64,000 bases of DNA from TMP-24 sp046348855 (GTDB taxonomy: Bacteria; Pseudomonadota; Alphaproteobacteria; Rhodobacterales; Rhodobacteraceae). Shown piece after piece: positions 17,412 through 29,653 of this stretch. Under the pieces are notes generated by a model. The model worked only from the letters and a program-made list of their open reading frames with translations. It searched no databases and had not been told where the DNA came from. Within the stretch, counting starts at the first letter, position 1; each line of letters opens with the position of its first letter. A program made the translations under genes and the position numbers. The stretch covers positions 124,001 through 188,000 of the forward strand of contig JAXMDK010000001.1 in the NCBI GenBank assembly GCA_046348855.1, in the 5' to 3' direction.

Positions 17412-17876
17412 CTAACGGGCAAAATCAGGTGTGCATTGGCTGATCGCGTTTTTTGCTCCCTTTAGTGTGAAACTTGTGCCGACGCCACTTTCGAAAAGAA
17501 CGTGTACTTTGTTCTTTGTTTTAAATTTATCTATCACAAATAAATAGTTAGACATACAGGCGTGGCAGTCAGATGTTATCGAGCCGTGGGAAAGCATGAA
17601 CTGTTTGGGTTCATCGCCGTCGAAAGTTAAGGTTATAGAGTTGTCTTTTGAACTGTCTCCGCCAAGCGTGAAATTGATCTCTGTTGCCGAGTAAGGCGAA
17701 CCACCATCGTTACAAGTAACGTAGATTTGGTTGCCGGGGCCGTGCGTAACGATTGCCTCCGCGACGCCTTGCCCCCACCCGGACGTCCATTCGTCGTCAC
17801 GACCGAAACTCAACGCGGGGTTAGTTGTTACCAGCATGGCGCAGATGAGAAACGAAGCAACAGCAGCAACGCGCAA
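17412..17876 (-). CDS. Exported protein of unknown function, atypical base composition
   Basis: About 154 residues with a signal peptide (RVAAVASFLICAMLVTTNPA, cleavage near ALS). The mature part has a cysteine set (VTCNDG, SDCHACMS, ISQCTP) and the closing motif FTLKGAKNAISQC, which resembles small periplasmic beta-proteins of alphaproteobacteria. No family can be named. GC content is far below the window average, suggesting recent acquisition. The frame extends to a GTG at 17882, but AGGAGG lies directly against that codon. The TTG at 17876, five bases after AGGAGG, is the better start. Confidence 0.75.
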   Translation of the reverse strand: MRVAAVASFLICAMLVTTNPALSFGRDDEWTSGWGQGVAEAIVTHGPGNQIYVTCNDGGSPYSATEINFTLGGDSSKDNSITLTFDGDEPKQFMLSHGSITSDCHACMSNYLFVIDKFKTKNKVHVLFESGVGTSFTLKGAKNAISQCTPDFAR

Positions 17877-17912
17877 TTTCACCTCCTGACTAAACCTCGT
17901 AGTGTTCGGCGC

Positions 17913-17939
17913 TGAAATCGCTCCACCGGAGCGATTTCA
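17913..17939. repeat. Perfect 12-bp inverted repeat between carB and the exported protein gene
   Basis: TGAAATCGCTCC and GGAGCGATTTCA form a perfect 12-bp stem with a 3-base loop. It lies downstream of the carB stop on the minus strand and upstream of the next minus-strand gene. There is no U-tract, so it is not a standard intrinsic terminator. It may act as an RNA end-stabiliser, an operator or a repeat element. Confidence 0.6.
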
Positions 17940-18011
17940 CCCCGGCCAAGCGGGGCCGCCGCCTCTCCCAGCCCTCCGCTTGCGCTACGGGCGTTCGGCC
18001 CGGACCGCCCC

Positions 18012-21341
<3,330 letters not shown>

Positions 21342-21416
21342 GTCGGACCCCTTCGGCAAATTTTTCGGGGTTATAGACTTCGGCAGGCGCGGCGCAAGTC
21401 TGATCGGCGGTGCTGC

Positions 21417-21451
21417 CAAAGAAAAACGGCCGGGGCTGCCCCCGGCCGTTG
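21417..21451 (-). terminator. Rho-independent terminator of the amino-acid permease gene
   Basis: On the minus strand the stem AACGGCCGGGGG / CCCCGGCCGTT (small GCAG-type loop) is followed by TTTTTCTTT. It lies about 20 bases after the permease stop and upstream of carB, so it separates the two units. Confidence 0.88.
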
Positions 21452-21469
21452 CGTCGGGCTGGCGCCCGG

Positions 21470-23029
21470 TTAGTGGCTTTCGCCGACGGCTGCCTCGGCG
21501 GCAACGATGGCGGCGCGGCGCTTGGCGATTTCGTCGCCGATCGGCGGGCCCTTGAAGCGGCGGTTCTCGACCAGCACCCAGATTGCCAGCGCAATCACCA
21601 CGAAGCCCACGGTGATCGGCAGCGCCCAGTCATTCGGCGGCTGGATCCCGATGATGAAGATGATCGCCATGGCGATCAGCGACAGTACGCCCACGAACTT
21701 GTACATGCCGACGCCGATGTTCCACGGGCCCATCGCCGGCCATTTCGGCCCGCCGATGGTGAACAGGCCCAGAAGGATCGGCAGGGCGAAGGACAGGAAC
21801 AGGAAGATCACCGTGCAGGACACCACGATCGAATAGGCCGGGGTGCCGGCGATGGTGATGGCCGAGGTCAGCCACACGAACAGGGTGGCCAGGATCGAGC
21901 CGGTCCAGATCGCCGTCACCGGGGTGCGGAACTTCGGCGAGACGGTGGCAAGCGCCTTCGACCCGATCGGCATCCCGTCATCGCGCGAGAAGGCGAAGAT
22001 CATCCGGCTGACCGAGGTGACGGTCGCCAGCCCGCACAGGAACTGCGAGAACAGCACCAGCACATAGATGATGTCCTTCAGCGTCGGGTTGACCTGCGCG
22101 TCCATCGCCCAGAAGAACACGTTCCAGCCCTGCTTGGCGGCATCGTCCATGTTCGGGATCATCAGCACGAAGCTGCACAGCATGACCCAACCGAAGATCC
22201 CCGACCACAGGACCGAATGGGTCATGCCGATCGGCACCGAATGGGCGGCCTTGATGGTTTCCTCGGACGTGTGGGCCGAGGCGTCGAAGCCGGTGATCGT
22301 GTAGATCGGCAGAAGCAGCCCCAGGATGAACGCCATGCTGCCCGAAACCGTCGTCGGCCAGACGCCCGAGGCGCCCTCGGTTCCGGTGTAGTTGGCGAAG
22401 GTCCACAGGCGCGACACCTCCCAGCTGGACGCCGAAACGAGGCAGACGATGGTCAGCAGGATCGCCGTGCCAAAGATCAGGTAGCCGGAAAAGTCGGTCA
22501 GCTTGGCGGTCAGCTTGATGCCCATGTGGTTGATGAGCGCCTGCGCCCCGGTGATGAGCGCCATGAACACCACCCGGTCGGTCAGCGTGTCCTCGATCCC
22601 GAACCGTGCGCCGAAGGCCCCGAAGAAGAAGTAGAAGGTGCCGACGTTGATCGCGCCCAGCACCGTGACCAGACCCAGGAGGTTCAGCCAGGCCGACAGC
22701 CAGCCGGTGAAGCGGTTGCCGAGGATCGAGCCCCAGTGGTAAAGCCCGCCCGCGGTCGGGTAGGCCGACGAAATCTGCGCCAGCGCCAGCGCGAACACCC
22801 CCGAGATCACGCAGCCGATCGGCCAGCCGATCCCGATTGCCGCCCCGCCGGCGCCCGACGTTGCCTGCCCCAGCGAGTTGATCCCGCCGCTGAGGATGCA
22901 GATGATCGAGAAGGAAATGGCGAAGTTCGAGAACTTCGACATGGATCGTTGCAGTTCCTGGGCGTAGCCCATGCCATGAAGGACTTTCACGTCCTCATGG
23001 CGGTCACTGTCGGAATATTCCTGTGCCAT
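21470..23029 (-). CDS. APC-superfamily amino-acid permease
   Basis: A 519-residue integral membrane protein with about 12 hydrophobic segments. The first carries ISFSIICILSGGINSLGQAT and GWPIGCVISGVFALALAQIS, and mid-protein SEETIKAAHSVPIG follows TGFDASAHT. These are features of the amino-acid/choline/GABA-type permease branch (similar to GABA and polyamine permeases). It would import an amino acid or amine by proton symport; the substrate is uncertain. The start MAQEYSDSDRHEDVKVLHGM at 23029 gives a typical cytoplasmic N-terminal tail. It is a single-gene unit with its own terminator. Confidence 0.9.
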   Translation of the reverse strand: MAQEYSDSDRHEDVKVLHGMGYAQELQRSMSKFSNFAISFSIICILSGGINSLGQATSGAGGAAIGIGWPIGCVISGVFALALAQISSAYPTAGGLYHWGSILGNRFTGWLSAWLNLLGLVTVLGAINVGTFYFFFGAFGARFGIEDTLTDRVVFMALITGAQALINHMGIKLTAKLTDFSGYLIFGTAILLTIVCLVSASSWEVSRLWTFANYTGTEGASGVWPTTVSGSMAFILGLLLPIYTITGFDASAHTSEETIKAAHSVPIGMTHSVLWSGIFGWVMLCSFVLMIPNMDDAAKQGWNVFFWAMDAQVNPTLKDIIYVLVLFSQFLCGLATVTSVSRMIFAFSRDDGMPIGSKALATVSPKFRTPVTAIWTGSILATLFVWLTSAITIAGTPAYSIVVSCTVIFLFLSFALPILLGLFTIGGPKWPAMGPWNIGVGMYKFVGVLSLIAMAIIFIIGIQPPNDWALPITVGFVVIALAIWVLVENRRFKGPPIGDEIAKRRAAIVAAEAAVGESH

Positions 23030-23142
23030 TGATGTTGTCCCCTCCGAACCGTCAGGTTCATCCCGTTGATCGGCGGTCTTCAGCCGCCATGGCTCGATAA
23101 GACTACGATTTTTACCATACGGCAAGTTCTGAATAGATGTTT

Positions 23143-24429
23143 TCAGACCGCCTGTTGCGCGCCGGCCCCGGCCCGGGCGGCCGCAGAGTGGGCCAGGCTG
23201 CCGACCTGCCAGAGCGTCACGATCCAGCAGCCGGCCGCGAACGACACATACCAGGTGGACGACGATCCGTCTGCGGGCACCATGTTGAACAGGATGATAT
23301 TCGCCCCGACCAGCGCCGGCAGGGCAGCAGCGAAGGCCCGCCCGGCGGGGGGGAGGGTCAAGAGCCCCGGCAGCAGCGCCAGCGGCAGGACATAGTAGTG
23401 CTGCCAGCCCAGCGGCCCGAACAGGAACAGGCCGACCGACAGCGCCAGCAGCGACACCACCATGCGCGGCCGGTCGGGCAGGGCGCGCGCCGCCACGATC
23501 GCCCGCCCGCCCAGACCCAGCCACAACCCCAGGTTCACAAGGCCCGACAGGTGACGCAGCGCGCCGGGAAGTTCCAGGATATACATGCTTTCCGTGGCAT
23601 AGATGCGCGCCCCGAAGGCCAGCGCCAGCCCGTAGTCGATCAGCGATCGGGCCGAGATATTGACGACGCCGACCAGCGATGCGCCGCCGACGCCGCGCAG
23701 CGCCGCAAGGAAGGCGCGGTTGTCGGCCATGCCGCCCAGCCACAGGTCGACCGCCAGCAGCAGTGCGGCAAAGCCCAGGAACCAGCCCAGCGACCGCCAG
23801 TCGCGCCTGAGTACGAACAGCAGCGCAAAGACCGCCGGGGTGATCTTGATCGCCGCCGCCAGCGCCAGCGCCAGGCCGGCGCTGCGGGGGGCGTCGGCCA
23901 GCGACCGCTCCATCGCCAGAAGGATCAGAAACCCGATCAGGATCGAGGGCTGGTTCTGGTTGATCGCCGAAAAGAAGGGCGTGGCGCTTTCCATCACCAC
24001 GATGCCGACCAGCGCCCATTTCCAGGCGGGCAGGGCGGGGCGGGCGATCCGCCCGGCCAGCGGAACATAGGCCGTCATCAACGGCAGCTGCACCAGAAGC
24101 GCCAGGTTGAAGAAGGTCTGCGCCGTCATCAGCCGGGTCAGCGGCGCCACCAGCGCCGCCCAGACCGGCGGGTAGATGAAGGGGAAGGTGCCCTTGCCGG
24201 CGCCGCCCAGCTCGACGATCGTCGGGTTCCATTCCGGCGCGGGGCCGCCGAAGAAATGTTCGGGCGCGGCATAGACCAGGGCATGCTGGCCGGTTTCCCA
24301 GAAATGGCCGGCGATGTAGACCGCCGCCAGGTCGTAGGGCCAGGTGCCCCACAGCTGGATCAGGTGCGCCACCATCCACAGACACAGGACCACCACCGCG
24401 GCGAGGTTGTCGGCGCGGGTGCCGGTCAT
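23143..24429 (-). CDS. Glycosyltransferase family 87 (DUF2029) membrane protein
   Basis: A 428-residue polytopic protein of about 10 hydrophobic helices. Features of GT-C fold GT87/DUF2029 enzymes are visible: an acidic site in a periplasmic loop near TWPYDLAAVYIAG, then INQNQPSILIGFL, LALAAAIKITPAVFALLF and GPLGWQHYYVLPL. Members use polyprenyl-phospho-sugar donors to glycosylate lipids or envelope glycans outside the cytoplasm. The acceptor is unknown. It lies next to a PAP2-type membrane phosphatase, which could belong to the same lipid or glycan process (inference). Confidence 0.85.
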   Translation of the reverse strand: MTGTRADNLAAVVVLCLWMVAHLIQLWGTWPYDLAAVYIAGHFWETGQHALVYAAPEHFFGGPAPEWNPTIVELGGAGKGTFPFIYPPVWAALVAPLTRLMTAQTFFNLALLVQLPLMTAYVPLAGRIARPALPAWKWALVGIVVMESATPFFSAINQNQPSILIGFLILLAMERSLADAPRSAGLALALAAAIKITPAVFALLFVLRRDWRSLGWFLGFAALLLAVDLWLGGMADNRAFLAALRGVGGASLVGVVNISARSLIDYGLALAFGARIYATESMYILELPGALRHLSGLVNLGLWLGLGGRAIVAARALPDRPRMVVSLLALSVGLFLFGPLGWQHYYVLPLALLPGLLTLPPAGRAFAAALPALVGANIILFNMVPADGSSSTWYVSFAAGCWIVTLWQVGSLAHSAAARAGAGAQQAV

Positions 24430-24530
24430 TGCTGCGGACCGAGTCCGGTTTCAGTTTCGCCTGGCATCGCACCCCTTTTCGTCCGCACCCGCAAAGTCAT
24501 AACCGACCCCGTCGCTGGCGCAAGCCGGGA

Positions 24531-25475
24531 CTAACGCCCATCTTCAGGCGCACTCCTCGGTCGCCATGCCACCACCGCAGCAGAGGCCAGCGCCAGCGCC
24601 GCGCCGGCAATCAGGTCGACCAGGTAATGCCCGCCCCAGACCGGCGTCGCCGAGATCATCACCGTGCCATAGCCGAACGCCGGCCAGAACAGCCAGGTCC
24701 GCCGCGCCACCGCGATCATCAGGACGCCGACGGCGGTGTGCATCGACGGCATCGACACCAGCCCCAACAGCGGTGTTGTCCCGACCTGCATCGGCGTATC
24801 GAGCCGGCGCAGCGCCAGGATGTCGTTGACGAAGACGATGCCGGGCATCTGGGCAAAGCCGGCGTGGCTCTGCGGATCCGGGTAGTCTGGTATCCAGTGG
24901 GCCGCCGCCCCGATCGCCGGAAAGAACGCGCCGCCGATCAGGCAGACGGCCCCGCACAGGATGCCGGCTTCGGCGAACTGGCGCACCCGCCCGTGACGCC
25001 CGGCGATGGCCAGGCCCAGCATCAGCAGCGCCGCGGCGGTGTTCAGCCAGAGATAGGCGGTGGTCATCGGCCCGTGCAGGCCGGGGTGTGCGCCTACGAA
25101 GTTGAAATAGGCGCGCCAATCGAACCCCAGCGAGGTATCGGCTCGCGCCAGCCAATCGTCGGCCAAGGGAAGCGAGGTGCCCTTGGACAGGTAGTCCAGT
25201 ACCCGCATTCCGGCGGTCATCACCACGAATAGGGTCAGCGCCTCGCACAGCGCGGCAGCGACCCGGATCGGCGCCGCCGCCCATGACAAAGTGCCGCGAA
25301 GCGCATGGGCCACGCCCAGAAACCCGGCCCAGCCAAGTGCCGCGATCAGGCCGACGCCGACCAGGGGGGCGATGGCGGCATAGGCGATCTGGTGCGGCAG
25401 CACGAAGGTCAGCGCAACATCCAGCCCGCAGATCGCAAGCAGTAGCAGGAAAAACGCGGGACGCACGAAATACAT
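24531..25475 (-). CDS. PAP2-superfamily membrane phosphatase/transferase
   Basis: A 314-residue protein with about six membrane helices. The phosphatase signature appears as VSMPSMHTAVG (PSxH motif) and GGHYLVDLIAGA (SRxxxxxHxxxD-like motif III), late in the protein. This places it in the PAP2_3-type group, which includes phosphatidic acid phosphatases and inositol-phosphoceramide synthase-like enzymes. Start MYFVRPAFFLLLLAICGLD at 25475 begins the first helix; an upstream extension of 52 residues is unlikely. It is divergent from aspS across about 290 nt. Confidence 0.85.
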   Translation of the reverse strand: MYFVRPAFFLLLLAICGLDVALTFVLPHQIAYAAIAPLVGVGLIAALGWAGFLGVAHALRGTLSWAAAPIRVAAALCEALTLFVVMTAGMRVLDYLSKGTSLPLADDWLARADTSLGFDWRAYFNFVGAHPGLHGPMTTAYLWLNTAAALLMLGLAIAGRHGRVRQFAEAGILCGAVCLIGGAFFPAIGAAAHWIPDYPDPQSHAGFAQMPGIVFVNDILALRRLDTPMQVGTTPLLGLVSMPSMHTAVGVLMIAVARRTWLFWPAFGYGTVMISATPVWGGHYLVDLIAGAALALASAAVVAWRPRSAPEDGR

Positions 25476-25761
25476 ACGGCAATCTCGAAATCTGATTCCA
25501 GGCCGGTCCCGCCGGGTTCGGCAAGGGCCGGGTGTCGAGGCTGGATACAGTGGTTGCGTGGCGATGACAACCGCAACCGGGCATTGTAATGTGGCATGCC
25601 CACCCACCGGCCGGCGGTTGCCGGCCACCAACGATTATGCGGCAATTGCCCCCCGATCAAGCGTCCGCGCCCTTGACTTCGCCTGCCCCCCGCGTTCTAT
25701 CGGCGCGATTCAATCCGCCCGCCGCGCGGGAACGCTGTTTGCGAACGACATGGGGACCGAC

Positions 25762-27639
25762 ATGCACGCCTACCGCAGCCATACCTGCGCCGACCTGACC
25801 AAGTCCCATGCCGGCCAGACCGTGCGGCTGTCGGGCTGGGTGCATCGGGTGCGCGATCATGGTGGGGTGCTGTTCGTCGACCTGCGCGACCATTACGGCA
25901 TGACCCAGGTGCTGGCCGACAGCGACAGCCCGGCCTTTGCCGCCATCGAACGGCTGAAGGCCGAAACCGTGGTCAGGATCGACGGCCGGGTCAAGGCCCG
26001 CGACGCGAGTCTCGTGAACCCCAAGATCCCGACCGGCGAGATCGAGGTCTATGCGACCGCGGTCGAGGTGCTGGGTCCGGCCGAGGAACTGCCGCTGCCG
26101 GTCTTCGGCGATCAGGACTACCCCGAGGAAACCCGGCTGGCCTACCGCTTCCTCGACCTGCGCCGCGAGGGGCTGCACCGCAACATGATGTTGCGCTCGA
26201 ACGTGGTGCGGTCGTTGCGCAACCGCATGTGGGCCACGGGCTTCACCGAGTTCCAGACCCCGATCATCACCGCCTCCTCACCCGAAGGCGCGCGCGACTT
26301 CCTGGTGCCGTCGCGTCTGCATCCGGGCAAGTTCTACGCGCTGCCGCAGGCGCCCCAGCAGTTCAAGCAATTGATCATGGTGGCGGGCTTCGACCGCTAT
26401 TTCCAGATCGCCCCCTGCTTCCGCGACGAAGACCCGCGCGCCGACCGCAGCCCCACCGACTTCTACCAGCTCGACATCGAAATGTCGTTTGTCGAGCAGG
26501 AGGACGTGTTCGCTGCCGTCCAGCCGGTGATCCTGGGGATCTTCGAGGAATTCGGCGGCGGCCGGCGCGTCGATGCCGACTGGCCGCGCATCGCCTACCG
26601 CGACGCGCTGAAATGGTATGGTTCCGACAAGCCCGACCTGCGCAACCCGATCAGGATGCAGGACGTCAGCGACCATTTCCGCGGCTCGGGCTTCGCGATC
26701 TTCGCCAAGCTTCTCGAACAGCCCGGCAACGAGGTCCGCGCCATCCCGGCGCCGACCGGCGGCAGCCGCAAGTTCGCCGACCGGATGAACGCCTTCGCCC
26801 AGAAGGAAGGTCTGCCGGGCATGGGCTATATCTTCTGGCGGAAAGCGCCAGAAAAGCCAAAGCTGCCGGCCGCCTCGACACCCGGCGGCATTAAACAAGA
26901 CAGCGAAGAATTCGCCTATCATCGAGAGTTAGCGGACTGGGAAAACCAGTATCCCGGTGGTATTGAAGCCGCAGGCCCGATCGCCAAGGCGCTGGGCCCC
27001 GAAAAGACCGAAGCGATCCGCACCGAGCTTGGTCTGGGCGAAGGCGATGCGGTCTTCTTCCTGGGCGGCCGGCCCGAGACGTTCGAGGCCGTCGCCGGCC
27101 GCGCGCGGAACGAGATCGGCCGCGAACTGGGCCTGACCGAGGAAAACTGCTTCCGCTTCGCCTGGATCGTCGATTTCCCGATGTACGAGAAGAATGACGA
27201 GGGCCGGATCGACTTCAGCCACAACCCCTTCTCGATGCCGCAGGGCGGCCTCGAGGCGCTGAACGGCGATCCGCTGAAGGTCCATGCCTGGCAGTACGAC
27301 CTGGCCTGCAACGGCTACGAGCTGATTTCCGGCGGCATCCGCAACCACAAGCCCGAGATCATGTTCAAGGCCTTCGAACTGGCCGGCTATCCGAAGGACG
27401 AGGTCGAAAAGCGCTTCGGCGGCATGGTCAAGGCCTTCCGCTATGGCGCGCCGCCGCACGGGGGCTGCGCCGCCGGGATCGACCGGATCGTGATGCTTCT
27501 GGCCGACGAGGTGAACATCCGTCAGGTCATCATGTTCCCGATGAACCAGCGGGCCGAGGATCTGATGATGGGGGCGCCGTCCGAGCCCACCAACGAACAG
27601 CTGCGCGACCTGCGGCTGCGGGTGATCCCCAAGGAATAG
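25762..27639 (+). CDS. aspS: Aspartyl-tRNA synthetase, bacterial type with an unusual internal insert
   Basis: 625 residues, class II synthetase. An N-terminal OB-fold binds the anticodon (TVRLSGWVHRVRDHGGVLFV). The catalytic core carries FRDEDPRADRSPTDFYQLDI (motif 2 region) and motif 3 GAPPHGGCAAGIDRIVMLL, and a bacterial GAD insertion lies between them. It charges tRNA-Asp, possibly also tRNA-Asn. Within the GAD region an extra stretch of about 35 residues (from KAPEKPKLPAA to ADWENQYPG, 26848-26965) is not present in the homologues I can recall. Its distal part is AT-richer than its surroundings. The ATG at 25762 was chosen; an ATG at 25750 is possible. A terminator follows. Confidence 0.95.
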   Translation: MHAYRSHTCADLTKSHAGQTVRLSGWVHRVRDHGGVLFVDLRDHYGMTQVLADSDSPAFAAIERLKAETVVRIDGRVKARDASLVNPKIPTGEIEVYATAVEVLGPAEELPLPVFGDQDYPEETRLAYRFLDLRREGLHRNMMLRSNVVRSLRNRMWATGFTEFQTPIITASSPEGARDFLVPSRLHPGKFYALPQAPQQFKQLIMVAGFDRYFQIAPCFRDEDPRADRSPTDFYQLDIEMSFVEQEDVFAAVQPVILGIFEEFGGGRRVDADWPRIAYRDALKWYGSDKPDLRNPIRMQDVSDHFRGSGFAIFAKLLEQPGNEVRAIPAPTGGSRKFADRMNAFAQKEGLPGMGYIFWRKAPEKPKLPAASTPGGIKQDSEEFAYHRELADWENQYPGGIEAAGPIAKALGPEKTEAIRTELGLGEGDAVFFLGGRPETFEAVAGRARNEIGRELGLTEENCFRFAWIVDFPMYEKNDEGRIDFSHNPFSMPQGGLEALNGDPLKVHAWQYDLACNGYELISGGIRNHKPEIMFKAFELAGYPKDEVEKRFGGMVKAFRYGAPPHGGCAAGIDRIVMLLADEVNIRQVIMFPMNQRAEDLMMGAPSEPTNEQLRDLRLRVIPKE

Positions 27640-27676
27640 CGCCGGCTGGCCGGCGAGGCAAAAGGCCCGAAAAGCA

Positions 27677-27706
27677 AAAGGCCCGGAGGCATCCTCCGGG
27701 CCTTTG
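27677..27706 (+). terminator. Rho-independent terminator of aspS
   Basis: Stem AAAGGCCCGGAGG / CCTCCGGGCCTTT with an ATC-type loop lies about 40 bases after the aspS stop. The plus-strand tail is short (TTTG), so it may work in both directions, also serving the convergent small gene at 27735. Confidence 0.85.
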
Positions 27707-27734
27707 TCATCCCCAGGTGGTGGCCCGTCAGGGC

Positions 27735-27863
27735 TCAGATGGCGTTCGCGGCGGTCGCGGCGATCGAGAAGACCAGCGATGCGGCGCCCAGGCTGAAAAC
27801 CGTCCAGTGCGCGGCGCGGGTCAGGCGTTCGTTCAGGAAAATGCGTGCCAGTTCGTTCAACAT
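27735..27863 (-). CDS. Small single-pass membrane protein, 42 residues
   Basis: The reading MLNELARIFLNERLTRAAHW is followed by a hydrophobic helix of about 20 residues ending in AATAANAI. A GGGGAT sequence lies a few bases upstream of the ATG at 27863. The amphipathic basic N-terminus plus one helix is typical of small inner-membrane proteins. The family is not recognised. It converges on aspS. Confidence 0.6.
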   Translation of the reverse strand: MLNELARIFLNERLTRAAHWTVFSLGAASLVFSIAATAANAI

Positions 27864-28060
27864 TTCATCCCCGTGGGCCCAAGGCCCGTGACCATTCCAA
27901 TACCCGAACCTTCGCAGCCAATTGCGGCGCGATTGCGGAAAGCGGCGGGCGGGACCGGGGTATTTGGCGGGCAAGGACGGCGGGGCACTTTGCACCGGGC
28001 CGTCGGGCGTGCCAGCCTTGGGCGGGGCGGGCAGACCGCGATTCGGGCAGGGGCAGGGCA

Positions 28061-28786
28061 ATGAAGGTGCAGACGGAACGCAAGCTGGGCTGGCCGGTCC
28101 CGAACTGGCGCGAACCGCCCCGGCCCACCGGCGCGGTGCTGGACGGGCAGGCGGTGCGGCTGGAGCCGCTGGCCCTCGCCCATGCCGCCGACCTGTTCGA
28201 GGCCAACCGTGAAGACGACCGGATCTGGGACTATCTGCCCTATGGGCCGTTCGCGACCGAGGCAGACTATGCCGCCTGGGTCGGCAAGATGGCCGCCAGC
28301 GAGGATCCCATGTTCTATGCGATCCGGTCCCTGCGCAGCGGCAAGGCCGAAGGCGTCGCCAGCTTTCTGCGCATCACTCCGGTGGCCGGGTCGATCGAGG
28401 TCGGGCATATCTGCCTGTCGCCGCGTCTGCAGGGTGGACGGGCGGCGACCGAGGCCATGTTCCTGATGATGGACTGGGCCTTTGCCAACGGCTACCGGCG
28501 CTATGAATGGAAGTGCGACGCGCTGAACCTGCCGTCGCGCCGGGCGGCGGAACGGTTCGGTTTCAGCTACGAAGGCGTCTTCCGCCAGCATCTGGTCTAC
28601 AAGGGCCGCAACCGCGACACCGCCTGGTTCGCGATCACCGATGGCGACTGGCCGAAGCTGCGGGCTGCCTATCGGACCTGGCTCGATGCGGCGAACTTCG
28701 ATGCGGACGGGCGACAGCGCCAGCGGCTGTCGGATCTGACCCGGCCCTGTCTGGTCAGCAGCGACCCGGCGCTTGCCGGCGGCTGA
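28061..28786 (+). CDS. GNAT-family N-acetyltransferase
   Basis: A 241-residue protein. The first about 30 residues are a leader, then the GNAT fold of the RimJ/RimL type: VRLEPLALAHAADLFEANRE, EVGHICLSPRLQGGRAATEA with the acetyl-CoA pyrophosphate-binding loop, and YEWKCDALNLPSRRAAERFG. FGFSYEGVFRQHLVYKGRNR is also typical of this group. It transfers acetyl from acetyl-CoA to an amine, possibly a protein N-terminus or small molecule. The ATG at 28061 follows GGGCAGGGCA. It is convergent with the response-regulator gene. Confidence 0.9.
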   Translation: MKVQTERKLGWPVPNWREPPRPTGAVLDGQAVRLEPLALAHAADLFEANREDDRIWDYLPYGPFATEADYAAWVGKMAASEDPMFYAIRSLRSGKAEGVASFLRITPVAGSIEVGHICLSPRLQGGRAATEAMFLMMDWAFANGYRRYEWKCDALNLPSRRAAERFGFSYEGVFRQHLVYKGRNRDTAWFAITDGDWPKLRAAYRTWLDAANFDADGRQRQRLSDLTRPCLVSSDPALAGG

Positions 28787-28803
28787 GGCGCGCCCTTTCC
28801 CGC

Positions 28804-29499
28804 TCAGAAGGCGGTTTCGGCGGCCAAACGCTGGCAGATCAGGCCGCTGAGCCGCGCCAGGCCCTGCCAGCCCGCCAGATCGCGGGCCGCGGCGCCAAGG
28901 TCGCGGTCGCGGGCGCTGAGCGCCACGCCCGACAGGAACTGGGCGACATAACCGATGGTCTGCGCGTCCGGCGCGCCGCGCAGCAATTCGGCGGCATGGG
29001 CCAGATCGTCGCGCAGCGCCACCGGATCGGGTTGGACATGGTCGTCTGCCGACAGATCGCGCGTCGTCCGCATCGTCCGTTCGGGCAGGGCGGCCAGGAC
29101 TGCCCGCTGAAAGACCGCCAGGCTTTCGACCGGCTTTTGCAGAAACCCGTCTGCCCCCGCCGCCCGTGCCGCTGCCGCAAGGCCGGGATCGCCGCTGGTG
29201 GCCAGAAGCGCCGGCACCCGTGGCGACAGCGCCGCCTGTTCGGCGACCAGATTGAGGCCGGACCCGTCCGGCAGGCCCAGGTCGACCACCACCACCGTCG
29301 GGCGATAGGTCTGCAAATGCCGCCGCGCCGAGCGCAGGCAATCGGCCCGCCGGATGCGCGCCCCGGATCTGAGGCACAGAAGCCGCATCGCCTCGCAGGC
29401 AAAGCGGCTGTCCTCGACCACCAGCACCGTCAGGCCCAGAAGCGGCCGGCCGGGAAGCGGTTCGCGGGCCGCGAGGAAGTCGCCCAGATCGTCGGCCAT
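28804..29499 (-). CDS. Response regulator with a single receiver domain and a helical C-terminus
   Basis: A 231-residue protein. The receiver domain (about residues 25-140) has acidic pair EDSR in LTVLVVEDSRFA, the acceptor aspartate in VVVVDLGLPDGSG, LATSGD, and conserved lysine in LQKPVES. The C-terminal 90 residues are helical with no DNA-binding or enzymatic motif; they could be a dimerisation or Hpt-like domain without an obvious phospho-histidine. No cognate histidine kinase is adjacent. The ATG at 29499 is supported by AAAGGAGGGTGG directly upstream. Confidence 0.85.
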   Translation of the reverse strand: MADDLGDFLAAREPLPGRPLLGLTVLVVEDSRFACEAMRLLCLRSGARIRRADCLRSARRHLQTYRPTVVVVDLGLPDGSGLNLVAEQAALSPRVPALLATSGDPGLAAAARAAGADGFLQKPVESLAVFQRAVLAALPERTMRTTRDLSADDHVQPDPVALRDDLAHAAELLRGAPDAQTIGYVAQFLSGVALSARDRDLGAAARDLAGWQGLARLSGLICQRLAAETAF

Positions 29500-29653
29500 G
29501 CCACCCTCCTTTCGGGTCGAGCCCCGCCGAAGACTAGGGCCGGAATGGCTAACGGCCGGTAAACGCCAGCGCCAATCGCGCCCCTGCGGCCAGCCGCCGC
29601 TTGCGCCGGGGGCGTCGCGGCCCCATAAGACAGGCGCAGAACCGGAGAGCCCC

